From contig NW_002060944.1 of NCBI RefSeq assembly GCF_000150275.1, positions 4,847,080 to 4,911,079 on the forward strand: DNA of 64,000 bases, in the 5' to 3' direction. Positions 49,067 through 62,100 of this stretch are shown here, one piece after another. The DNA is from Trichoplax adhaerens. Lineage: Eukaryota > Placozoa > Uniplacotomia > Trichoplacea > Trichoplacidae. The translations under genes were made by a program, and so were the position numbers. The notes below the pieces were generated by a model. It did no database searches. It saw only the letters and a list, made by a program, of their open reading frames with translations, and was not told the origin of the DNA. How positions within the stretch are numbered: the stretch's first letter is position 1; each line of letters begins with the position of its first letter.

Positions 49067-51205
49067 ATGGGCCAATCGAGCAAAGATTGTCATCATCATC
49101 GCGGTAGGCCAAGGCAAGAGATGCAAACATCCAGCAAGAACAAGCAATTAGCTGGATTAATGCTCCACGATGCAATCGCTGGAGGATTTGCTGGATTAAT
49201 AACACGCTTTCTTACTTCACCGCTTGATGTCATCAAGATTAGGTTTCAATTGCAGCTTGAATCAACCTTTAAGGTAAGCCAATGGTGGATAACGAGCTAT
49301 GCATGCTTTAGTTGTCAACACTCATAGCCTAGTAGCAAGCTAACTGAACTTTCAACTTGATCAATCATCTCCCAATGCTAGACACAAAAACAAAATTCAA
49401 AGTACTTTGGAATCTATCAATCCATGATAAAAATTATTTCGGAAGAAGGTCTATTAGCATTATGGTAACAATTCTTCTTCATTTCACCCTTCAATTTGAA
49501 TCTTATCACACCTTCAATGTCTCAGCTTGACCACTATAAATCAATTATAGGAAAGGACAAATGGCTGGCCAACTCTTGTCCATCACCTATGGAGGCGTGC
49601 AAGTAGGTTATCTGCTATTTTATGACATAAATATTATTTTAAAGTGATCGAATCATACTGCTCTTGGTGCCTAGTACAACTGTATATTAAAGCTTACTAC
49701 TTTGTGGATTTATAAATAGTACCCTGGCAAATCAGATATAAAATAAACTAAGAGTATACGAGTACAGTAATTGAATAATGATCGCGTCGTCATGATAACT
49801 ACTCTTTTCTTCAAGCTAATACCTTTCATTTTATGATTTACAGTTCATGTCATATAATTTCAGTAAAAAAGTCATCTATGAACTACATCAGCAAAATATA
49901 ATTTCTCCATTACAACCTAACGGTAACTACCATCAACAGTCACACTCTTGTCTCTACTGTAGAAGTGCACATTATTAGTACACATGAATTAACTGCCATC
50001 ATTCATTTCAGTCGTCAGCTTCGTTTGTGGCAGCATAGCTGGCCTTACTGCTTCAACAGTAGCTCACCCTCTGGATGTCTTGCGTACAAGATTTGTCGCT
50101 CAAGGCGAACCTAAGGTAGTTGTAATTCTTTGCAAGTTGCAATACTAACCTTTCAATAACCATCAAAGTGTTTGTAATTTATAATAATACTATCTTATTT
50201 TATGCTATTAGTATTATATTAGCTATAAACACGCCTTAGCTAAGATGGGCAAAGATGAAGGGATAAGATCATTTTATAAAGGTAAAATTTATGCTACAGT
50301 TTATCCGATTGAACATTCTCGGAGAAGATATTTCAATATTCAGTAAAATGAATTAAACGACCATCCATAGGTTTATCACCAACATTACTATGCATAGTAC
50401 CTCAGACTGGTCTGCAATTCGCGTTTTACGAATTTTTTATCCGAGAACTGAGAAGGTACTCAGTGGCTACAAGTAATGGAAAAGGGGTAAAATTGGTCAC
50501 ATGTTATTCATGTTTCAAGAAGACATTAACTTGTGTGTCCCTACTAGTGCATTAGCAAAGGATCGATATTTTTCAATCTTATCTTTGTAACTTTGTAGAA
50601 TTTAAACAAAAATGGCGTCGATATAACTGTAAGTGGAGGCGCTGCCGGAATTTTTAGTAAAAGCATCATCTATCCACTTGATGTGGCTAAAAAACGATTA
50701 GAGGTATGGATCATATCGCATATACCTGCTTTTTCCAATTGGTTATCAAATCTGCATTTATTATAGTGCATAGTATTTTGATTGCTAGACATATTACAAC
50801 TTATATAACTATGTTAATTGCAAGATACCGGCTTTATATCAATCATATCTTTTTCTCTTTAGGTAAATGGCTTTGTAAAGCCCCGAGAAAAATTTGGTCA
50901 AGTAGATAAATACAATAGTCTTAAAGACTGTTTTCTGAAAATATGGTCCACTGAAGGCCTAGCTGGCTTTTATAAAGGACTCTCTCCTAGCCTTGTTAAG
51001 GTGAATTGACACATGAATGAATGCAATACAATCGCACATATCTAGTGCTATGTAAAACTTAACCACATTAGCTATAGCTAGGATATCCTAGATTCTAAAT
51101 TAATGACTTTTAATTTCATTATAGGCAGCATTATCCTCCTCACTGATGTTTTTCTTGTACGAAAAGAGTATTTATTATCTTAACAGAACACGAAAAGATA
51201 GCTGA
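49067..51205 (+). CDS. SLC25A19: mitochondrial carrier, thiamine pyrophosphate transporter type
   Basis: Ten exons: 49067-49273, 49382-49464, 49551-49602, 49844-49922, 50012-50115, 50212-50281, 50371-50486, 50599-50703, 50863-51000 and 51125-51205. All phases fit and give 344 residues, near the usual 320. The three carrier signatures are present, one per repeat: [30 protein letters not shown] and [11 protein letters not shown]. The first two match SLC25A19 closely, as do [18 protein letters not shown] and [14 protein letters not shown]25A19 (yeast Tpc1) moves thiamine pyrophosphate across the inner mitochondrial membrane. The N-terminus ([14 protein letters not shown]...) is about 20 residues longer than in human. 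The start is the first ATG of the frame and is followed within about 35 residues by the conserved [10 protein letters not shown] helix. Specificity is inferred from similarity only; a neighbouring carrier subfamily is possible but less likely. Confidence 0.9.
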
Positions 51206-54200
51206 TGCATGCAAAGTGTCGGATACGATAGCAACAATTACTTTTAAAGTCAGATTCACCATATCCAAAGCCAGATCCTTGACAAAATATGACAGTCACA
51301 GAAAGCTATATTCTTATTTAAATGACGAGTACCTACATGATGATTTGCGGAAATCTACCTATAGATACTAGATACATTCTTTACACGTAATTTAAAGCTA
51401 CCAAAAACCCCTCAATGTAAAGATACTGCATAATACATAGTACCATTACTGTAGACACATTTTTTCTAGCGGTATCTGCATTATTTTTTAAAATGACTTT
51501 ATCATTTTTTTACTTAAGAACCTAATAATATAATTTTTAGCTTTGATGTAGAACTCTCAAAAATTCTTTATGCAAAATACTATATAACATACAGATATAG
51601 ATACAATTGTATTAGGATATTTTATTTAGTAGTGATTATAGTCTTGTTTTAATGACGCACACTTAGCTGTTTATGCGCATAGATATACTTACAACTGTAT
51701 TTCTTACTCGTGATATAAAATCTCTTAGAAAGGCTCTATGCAAAGATACTACATAGCAGATACCGTTATATATAAATATTTTTACGTAGTAGTTCTTACA
51801 TTCTTATTTATTAACAAACGTTGAGCCGTTTATACGTAATATTTACTAGAGTTGTTTGGATGCTCTCTACAAAAATATTACTACTCTGATTTATATGTCT
51901 TCCTATGCTAGAGACTTCTCCTATCAATAGCGCATTCAAGTGTATTTGACTTTATTATCAATTTACTAAACTTCAGTTTATTTCATCTATTGTACAGCTG
52001 TACAGCCGATATCTGCGGTAACCAACAATTTATTAAAATTATTTTCATGTAATACAGTTCAGCAGAGATAATATCATCATTTTTCGACTACATCTTTATA
52101 CTCGTATAACTACCATAGAGTCAGACAAAAAAATTAATATTTCTTTATGATTCGAGCTAAGTGGTTCTAGATGTGTAGCAACTTGCTTGTTATTCGTACA
52201 CTTTTAAATATTGAGTAAACCAAGATAAGTATTTTAACTCTAGCATTTATAACACCTCTAGGAAGCACCATGTAACAAATAGATTATAATAGTACTCCAG
52301 CAGTGAAAAATTCTTTCTGATTGTGTATGTCTACATTTTTCACCGTACTGAGTAAACATCCGCAATGCCCTTATAACACGTACAGTTTTCGCAGGTTAGC
52401 ATTCTAAATTATAATCTAGATACTATCGGAATGGCTAATCCATGGTAAAGAAAATGAAATCTTCCTTTCATTCCTTTATTGTTACACAACGGTATATACT
52501 TTACTACTTCGCTTATAAAATAAAATGTATCTATAGTAATCGATGACGGTAACATAAAACTCGCTTACTAATGTACGTCGATATTTCTATCTGAATAATA
52601 TATTCGAAGCAAGAAGATACCGTAGCTTATATAATTAGTAACTTTTCGTGTAATTTCATCACTTAATAGTCAATATATGGCTAATCCATGTTGAAAAGTA
52701 ACATTTCTTAATCCATTAACTGATATCGTACGGTATTGTTCAAACTAATCCAGATATAGAAAAAGCACATCGACAACAACAAAGTAAAACTCTATGGTTA
52801 ATCTTCGTATATGTTTACAATGACGTAGTGATATTTATAACTAGTATACCAGATAGAATAATCGCATACAATCAATCTTATTGCTGGTGAAAAAAGTATC
52901 AATCAATGAACAATATCACTACCGTTCCATTTAAGAACCACAAGTATACAAGGGTGATCTTTTGTTGCAAATCCAAAAAATTGCCATTACTCCCAAACAG
53001 TACTACTGTATTGAATGACAACATCACTTCTATCTGCAAGATAGATAGCCGCATCCTCTTCAAAAGTTACGTGTATTTGTTTTAGCGGCGAAGTTAAAAT
53101 CAAATTAACGCCCATACAATAACACAAGAAATGCCAAAATTATTCTTCAGCTTTTTTTCTTGAAAAGGTACAAAAGAAATAGCTCATCCATTATGCTAAA
53201 ATTAAATTCATTACCGATACAATAGCATTCAATAGTTGAAAAGAAGCGAACTGACCTTCAAGAGTATAATTTATTATGATGTTGATCATCTTTTGTTGGT
53301 GTTTGTAACTGCTGACGATAATCTATATTATTTCTCATTGGTTTAGAGAGTAACAACCTGGAGTTTAGTTTCATGCCACTGTAGCCATACCTATAAATAA
53401 TTAAAGTCTTCATTTTAGCATTAAATTAATATTTTCAGTAACTTGCAAGCAATGTTGACATAATATTTTGCCATATTCATAAATATTGACATACTTTACT
53501 AACAGCTAGAGAATGCATCCAGTGAATAGATTAAGTACGCAACTTATGGCAAATGATGGCGAATTCTAACGCTATTAGAACATCAATGTCTCAATCGAGA
53601 ATTTTTAAAAATAGTAAATACTACTAGGACTCTACAATGTTATACAACGTTTACTTTAATTTACTAATTTCGTATTCTGATTAACGCTATACCGGGTACA
53701 AAAAGGAGATTAAAAAAACAGTAGTAGATCAGAACTACATAGAAGAAGGAGTTGAGTAAAGTTTATCGTGTGCATTTTTTCAGACTGTACACGGATAAAA
53801 CCTTTAAATATAATATGAATCAACAGATGAAATAGTTCAACCGGATTTGTTCATATTCTTATCAAGAATATTTGGTAAAAATAAGGATAGAAAAAATGTA
53901 GAGTTAGCCTACTCCGTGTATGTAGCCCATCTTTCTATACAATTTTATCCATAACCAATATTTATTGTTGCCAATGAAGTCATGGATTTAAACAAATACG
54001 ATATCAATAGTAACATGATATTCTAGAAGCGAACAACTATTATATTGTTTATGGAGTTGAATCATTATTCTTGCTAAAATTTCGAAAGGCTATCACTAAA
54101 AAATAGCATTCAATCTATAATACAAAAATTATACAGTCTAATAACAATTCTATAGAAATAAAGGATCAAAATAATGTCTTAGAATTGATCATTATTCTAG

Positions 54201-54940
54201 TTAAATTACAAATGATGATAGTGAATAAACAAGCTCATCTTGATTAAGGATCATCAGCTTGATAAAAATATGCCTACCGGCTTAACGAATTAATTTAACT
54301 ATAAATTGAAAGATTCTCGTGATGCAGTAAGATTGCATTCTTGATAGACTACTTCGCTTGGAGAATACTGATTCTATGAGATATTCTTTACTTTTAATCA
54401 ACAAGTTTAGCACTTGTTTCAAGACTACGGATCTTGTAATTAATAATTAATAATATATTATGCTGACAAAATACTCTATCATTTGGAAATTTTACCTAAG
54501 CATAATTTTAAAAGACTCCCCTATAAAAATATTATTGTAACCTATTTTAATCTAGCCAATACTAATTGCATATGGAAATTCTCTCTGGCTTTGATCAGTT
54601 CGCCACGGCTTTAAAGAAAGCTATCGTAAAAAACACAATTATCGATTCAAAAAATTATCCGCTATGACTATTGATAGTAACCCAACAGCGACAATATCAA
54701 TCCATTACGAAAGCCGGTACTAATTTAAGGAGTTCATTAAATCGTTTAGTTCCTCTATTTCTGCTTTAACCTAATAACTTCCGTCCTACTCTAAGAAACG
54801 ATCATTCCCAGGATCAGAGCTGATCTTTTACTTAGAATTAGTCCATTATCAATGCTATATTTTTCTACTATGGCCTATGCAAGGAATTCATTTCCTTTCT
54901 CTCACTCTCCCTGTATCTCTTTCAATCAACAATTTTTTTT
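51206..54940. other. intergenic stretch with weak tandem repetition
   Basis: No gene is supported. Between about 51410 and 51890, diverged blocks recur (for example near 51567 and 51737, TTATGCAAAATACTATATA and TATGCAAAGATACTACATA) at about 150-170 bp spacing, suggesting an old tandem repeat. The remainder is AT-rich without clear structure. Confidence 0.4.
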
Positions 54941-54944
54941 TAAA

Positions 54945-55625
54945 GTGGACGTAGAAAATAAAGCTACTATTCATCTATCCCTACACTATAAAATACTCAA
55001 TTAAAAAATCTTCTTTCCTTTAACATTGTAAGAATAATAAATCGTTTTCACATTGTCAATCGCCATCCTTTATCTAACATTAATCCAGTATAGTAGTAAT
55101 CTCTCATCGATTTTGAAAAAGTCAACGTAGAAATGAAATTCCTATTTGTTATCCCTACGGTATAAAATACTTCAATCGAATAACCCCTTCCATTTGCAAT
55201 GTAAGAATAATTAATTATTTCCACACTGTCAAGCATCATCCTTACCTACTATTAATCCAGCACAGTTTTGATTTATATCTCTTATCAAAGACTTTAAAAG
55301 TCAACGTATAAAATGAAATTCCTACTCGTCTATCCCTACGTTACAAAATACTTTCATCCAATAACTCCCTTCTATTTACAAGGTGAGAATAATAAATCAT
55401 GTGCACCATGTCCAGCGTCATCCTTTACCTAGCAGTAACCCCAGTATAGTTGTAATCTGCCAATCCAAGATTTTGGAAAAGTCAACGTAGAAAATGAAAT
55501 TCCTATTTATCTATTCCTACGGTATAACATACTTTAATCGAATAATCGCCTTCCAATTACAATACTAGACTAATAAATCCTTTCCAACATGTCAAGTGTC
55601 ATCCTACAACTAGCTTTAATCTACC
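54945..55625. repeat. ~180-bp tandem repeat, about four copies
   Basis: A conserved segment around GTCAACGTAG(A)AAATGAAATTC recurs near 54945 (diverged), 55121, 55300 and 55481, giving periods of 176, 179 and 181 bp. Within each unit are a TATCCCTAC stretch, a TATAAAATACTT-like stretch, GTAAGAATAATAAATC-like sequence and GTCATCCTTTACCTA-like sequence. The copies differ by substitutions and small indels. Short ORFs on either strand in this block are by-products of the repeat. It lies about 500 bp upstream of the kinesin gene. Confidence 0.8.
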
Positions 55626-56129
55626 ATGGTTATTCTCTTGTTGCTCAAGAAGAGAAGATTGTACCTAGAAAGGAAATACAAATCAAACTTTATTTGCCCG
55701 CAGCTGATCTACTATCTATTGTTATAAAGCAAAATAAGATGTAGATCATCAACTATGTTATATTGTCATATTATTCAAACTATTGTACTCTTCTAGCGTC
55801 ATAACTAGGTTTAATTTGTTATAGGGTAATGGAAGAATTTTCTTTGACAAACTAATAATTAATCAAGCAGCAACTTCATTAATATTCAGTGACGTGATAC
55901 GCTCATTATCCTTAGTTTTTTTTTTATGGAAACAATTTCATGCCTTTACTATGACAAGATGATGTACTGTATTAGCCATCTACCTCTCCACAGTGTTGAA
56001 CTCTCATCTTACTATATTAGTTGTAGACGCGTTGGTATGTCGTCGTTACTGAGTTATACAATCGATCGAGATCATTTATATCAAGCTTGATTATTATTAT
56101 TCTAACATTGGATATAAATTGACTTTTTC
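55626..56129. other. 5' flank of the kinesin gene
   Basis: No coding sequence is seen before the ATG at 56130. The region presumably holds the promoter. I see no strong core promoter motif. Confidence 0.35.
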
Positions 56130-59100
56130 ATGGAAACCACCTTGGAAAAAGAGATTGATCTACAAGAATCGCCAGCAGGTCCACGTGAACGATTGAAAAA
56201 AAGAATTTCCAATCGATCATTGCCTCATGTACCAGCGGGAAGCAATGGCAATCAACGACCAGCAACGCGAAAATTGCCTTCAGCTCCATCGCCTATTACC
56301 ACGGCTGGCAATGATCAAAATCCATTATCTGGTAAAATTCGTGTTATACCTATTGAGGCACAATTGAAGCAATTAGAAGCAGCAAGACGTCGTTCATTGC
56401 CGATGACAGCGGGTAATAAGCAAGAGATTTTAGTTCAATTGGAAGCTCGAGATCGAGCCGAAAGTTTCAAAGATAGAATGGTTGATCCATCATCTTCTTT
56501 ACCTTACCATTTTCAACATGAAACTTACTACGATGTCGAAAGCCATCAAAAAGGCACGCAAACGCTTATTATTGATGCATTCGATGAAGTACGAGTACCA
56601 TGGACTATCGTCGCTAGATTTAAACCAACTTCTCCTGGGTAATAATGATCTATTGACTAGACATTGATTGAAATTTGAAGTAAAAACTTTAGAAAATACA
56701 ACAAATTTATTGTCTACTATCTCTCTAATCAATCTCGATAGGATCAATTAAATACAACTTATTGTAGAGTGTCCATAGATAGATGGAATCCTATCTACTA
56801 TGATATAATATCTTCCGTAGTTTAAATAAAGGTAGAGCTTGTTTATAGATAAGCGCTTGATAGACATCGATCTTGATTAATTATGAGCGATATAAATGGC
56901 AAAAATGCCATCTTGCAGCTAAGCATAACGAATAATAGAGCAATCCATCGTTTTACAGCGCAGATTGCTTTTTCGCCTCATTTTTTCTGCTCCCTACACA
57001 CAATACAATTTATTCCATAACTATTTCTACTGGATCTTTTATTTAAATTTTAATCGCTTCTTTTCTCCTATTGCACTTAGAGATAAAGATCAAAATATTG
57101 ACATCGGTCAAAACAGAATCACTTATAGAGCAACAAGTGGTGAAATTTATGAAAGCAATGTTGATCGGGTCATCAAAGCTACGGATAAAGACAACAAGCA
57201 CGATGAACTTTATAAAATGATCGGCCAACCTATAGTTAACTTAGCTTTCAAAGGCTATAATACTTGCCTTTTCGCCTACGGACCAGTACGTAAACAATTT
57301 TAAAGTAGAGAACGATAACCTAAATAGAATGCTTACTATTGATGCAGATGTTGACATATATAAAACAGTTTATTTGAATCCTTCCTCTGAATTGTTCTAC
57401 CTTTTATCCTTTCATTGGTATGATTACTATCGTATTATAAGAATATTCAAGTACCCCAACTAGCCACTAATCATACTATGTACTTTATTTTCGATCGACA
57501 TGCTATTGCTTATCTAGTATGAGACTATGCCGTTATGACTACAAGCATTACGATAGATATTCCATCTATAGCATGTAATAAATTCAAAATAAGAGATAGT
57601 TCAGGTGGAATTCCTACTATTTATGTAGACTTGAACATAGACAATATTAATATAGAATATCTAATTTTGGATCATTCCCTTCAAGTATACCACTTTTAGC
57701 TATTTTGCTTCATCATCATTACAATCTTTATCGGCATCATTTTATTCTGATGTCTATGCCAAAAAGTAGAAAATGATGCTGTCCTTTTTGTTTTTCTGCC
57801 AACTCAAACTTCCATTTATTATAGGAGCAGATTAATACTATTACATGTATCATCATGACAAGCTTTTAATCCATGTCATTTGCAAGAGTTTCCTGTGCTT
57901 TCAATTATGACTTCGTGACCTTTAATGTTCCTCCTTTTCTTTTGGTAATTTTTTTTAGATTGGTAGTGGAAGATCTTACTGGTAATTGTTTCTAGAACCA
58001 CCATATGCTGGTTTTAATACAAATATTTTTAATTCAAATTAATAAAGCTACTTAATGCCACTTTTCAATTTCCATTCCTCGAATTTGTCTTGCGTGAATA
58101 CTTTAACATTGATAATTAGTGCCTTTCCAATTTTCTTTTACTAGCATTACCGGCAATGATATGGATGAAGGATTAATTCCGAGGATATGTGATGAATTGT
58201 TCGATAAAGTAGCAGAATATGGGGAGGTATTTGCACTTTTCTTCAATGTTTTCCTTCCTTTCAAAATATCTAACCAAGGTATATTGCTGTTAACTAATTA
58301 GGATAATGCTAGTATCGAATTTGGCTTTTACGAAATATTCAATGAAAAAATCTACGACATATTAGCACTTAATGAACATACTAAGGCAGTATGTAATCTT
58401 AATTCTAAGAGCATAAGTCTAGCTTTTGAAAATGATTATTATTGAACTCAACAGAATATTCATATAGCTATAGATAGATAAGCGAGCAAACAACTTTTCC
58501 ATTAAAAATTTCAACTAATATTAATCATTCCTTATTTCACTCATTATTAGCTAAGCATATTAGAAGATCCGCAAACAGGACCTTATATCGATAATTTATC
58601 TATGTAAGCTACTTTTAAATTAGAATTCAAAATTCTTCATAAAAAATAAAAGAAATATTAGCCCATCATCTATAAAATGAACTCTGTTTAAAGGATCGGT
58701 AGTAATATTAATAATAAAAATTTTTTTACTATCGAAAAAGGTTTATAGTGAAATGTAAAGAAGACATTATAGTAAGTTAGAAGATAAATGATGCTTATAA
58801 TATCTTCAAATTAAGGTAGACTTTCACATTTTTAATTATTCTACAAAAGATTTAATGTAAGCTAAAAATTGAATATAGGACTGGCTAGAATATGGACAAA
58901 AGTTTAGGGCCATTTACAGTAACGGAATTAATCGTCGAAGTCGTCGAGCACATGTTGTATTTACGTTAGTTTTAAAAGTCTTCGAGGTAGTTTTCTGCAA
59001 GTTTCCTAGGCAACCAATAATTTTAAAATCATAGTGCAATTTTTATACCGTCGATTTTGAACTTATCATGTATACTATATTATAGATAGTAATTGTCCTA

Positions 59101-62100
59101 ATTTAATCTTCTATAGACAACATTGGATGGAATAGAAGAAGTGGCAACCACTGCCAAAGTATCACGACTTAATATCGTTGACCTAGCTGGTTCTGAACTT
59201 GGATTTCAAAATAGTGATATAGTAAATTATATGCATCTCATTAACATAGTAACAACTATTTTCCAGTTGGCATGCATGTTAAATTCTTAATATGACTATT
59301 ATACTATATAATGTAACCAAACAAATACTAAATTACTATCTTTTTTTTTTAATATACAATCTTAGGACAACTGTAGTATTAGTCAATCGATACAATCCTT
59401 CAAGGCAATAATTAGGCAATTATCCATGGAAGAAACTGATGAGAACAAAGCTGAACGAGCTTATAAAGATTGTGATTTAACGAGGTAATACAACTTCATA
59501 ACATGATTTCGAGATGGAAAGCTTAATAATTTCAAACTATAGATTAAAATGACCTGCACAGTAGACAGAAATTTCCTGTTCATTCTTTGTTTAATCCAGT
59601 TTATTAAAAGAAATCCTGGGTGGAAATTGTAGGACTTTTATGCTGGCAACTCTTAGTCAAGCTGCTTCGAGTACTGGCGAAGAATTTATAGATACGATAA
59701 AATATCCAAGAATATACCAAACTATGTCAACTCTAACATTGTTATAGAAATTTGATCGTTGCGTAACTATAACTTTGTTGCTATTTTATATCAATCAGAT
59801 ACAATGAAATATTTAAGGTCTATAAAACTGTTTAAAATTCTAATATTAGCGTAAAATGACATCACTTTATTGAATAAGAGTATTTGTATTACTACTCAAA
59901 TCATCTGGTTAATTTAATCGTTTCAAGATTTTACGAAATGGGTATCAATTATAAAAAATTATTCTGTGAATTCCAATTTGATTGCTTTATTAATCTAGAA
60001 ATAGCATTGCATGGATATTTTATAATCCTTAATAATTCATAAGTTATGCAATGCTGCAAAGTCAATTATAAATCGAGCACGAATTAATGAAGATATTTAT
60101 GGTCTCCATCTTAAAGGTACTAAACTTCAGATTATCGTCATGATAATATCTAAAAAAGGCTAATTACACTATAATTATAACTGTTAATTTCCTTACTGTT
60201 TTGGCTAATATAAATTCCGTCGTAGAATTAAAGAAGCAATCAAGTGACCTTAGGAGCCTTATGGCACATCAAGAATCCAATTCTACATGGAGCAAAGACC
60301 TAGCCAATATACAGAAAGACATTGCTATCACCGTTAAAGAACTTACAAGAGAAAAAGAGTAAATTTAAAAATTCTTTAAGAAATTGTGCTATCATGCAAA
60401 TCAGTACAATACTATATGAGACTGGTTTAGTTCAAGATTTAGTATAGTTATTTTCTATTCAATTCATTCTGATTACAGATTAATTAATTATAAATATGAA
60501 GAATCTAATACATTTAAAGATAGAGCACGACAAGATCTTGAGGTAAACTATATGCGCAATCAACCGATATTACTTGAAATCTACTATTCAAAAATGATTT
60601 TAGATATCTAAAATAATTTTATCAAGTCTTAAAATTAGAGAAATGAAAATAAAGCATTATTCCATCACCAAAATTGTATTTCAGGAAATGGGAATTGCAC
60701 CCATGAAAGACAGCAAATTTGATTACTTGGTTAATTTACACGAAGATGATCGACTATCAACTATTTTGTACTATATCTTAAAATGTAACTGAACACTACT
60801 CCGGATAGACTTTATTTAGAACTAAAGTATATTTGCAAAATAGTGGAAAATAAAATTGCAGGATAAAAATTCCAACTGTTATCGCTATATTATAACGAGA
60901 CCAATCTTTCCGTATCAAGCAGCATACACCTCCGTGGGAAGTCTATATTCTGATTGCAACATCCGTTTACCTGGTGCACTCATAAGTGAAAGGCATTGGT
61001 AAGTTATCGTAACTATTATGCCATATGTTTTCATGCTATGGTATAAGATAAAATCTTTTTTGATCATTTACGACCTAGTGTATTAAAATTACTTATTTAT
61101 GGGTTATATTGGACATCATAGATTAAACTAAACGAGTAGAATAATATCCTATGTATCCCACTAATGGCGAAGTAATGCTGTCTAACTAAATAATTCGTTA
61201 GTTTTACATTGCAAAATGATTTTAATCAGCAACGGTCTGGTCTATTTCAATCTATGGAAATGCAGTTTACATTGTAATCTATATTTTAGCCAATCTATAC
61301 TCGGAATAAGCTATAGTTTTTCCCAGCCAGCTAAGTGATGGCTTTGAAACAATCCATCTGCGCCATAATATAAGATAAAATTACTTGACTAGAAGCGATC
61401 GAGTCTATTTAAATCTATGAAAGATACAGTTTATACATACTATAGCCTATGCCCATAACCAACTTACGAGCAGATTAAAGTTATATTCAGTCAACCATGA
61501 CAATCTTATCGGTTTCGGTATTTACGTTATGTTATAAGAATAAAATTAATTTAATCGTCCATGATTTAGCTTACGATACAATCTGCCCAATAGTATCATC
61601 CATTAGTACTACAAATTATAGGCATATAAATTACTTATTGAGTTACGATTTATTCTATGTAAAATTTCTGATAAGAAAAGCCACTCTTAATATAATTATC
61701 ATTCTAGCTATCATATATTTAGTTAAATCATATCCAGCCAAAACTAATAATGATATAATCTAATCAATTATCGAGTACTATTTAACTAGATTCTAGCTAC
61801 TGTAGACTCGTTATTAGTCTATTTAAGCAATGTCAAAAATACAATACAATTTGTAATATAATCTTAGCTTAAATACAAATTTACTGCAATATATCTCGTA
61901 CACCAAAAACTACATGTTTTCTTATTTATAGCACATTGCAGTTTATCAGTTTTAAGAGCAATAAAATTATTGTTATTATGAAATATCAAATAAGCTAATT
62001 GCAATGCATATCACATCTATTTAACAGTTACTTCGAAATTAGCGGTGATAAAATTACCGTCACTCCGACAGGTAAGAGTTTAAATTAGTGAATAGTAAAG

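Noticed and set aside
57285-57303. Reading the kinesin exon on past 57285 (VRKQF, then stop)
   Set aside because: A GTACGT donor directly follows FAYGP and the next exon supplies the P-loop residues in phase.
61497-61763. 88-codon plus-strand open frame inside the long kinesin intron
   Set aside because: No domain, no suitable splice borders, and AT-driven composition; the flanking exons join in phase without it.
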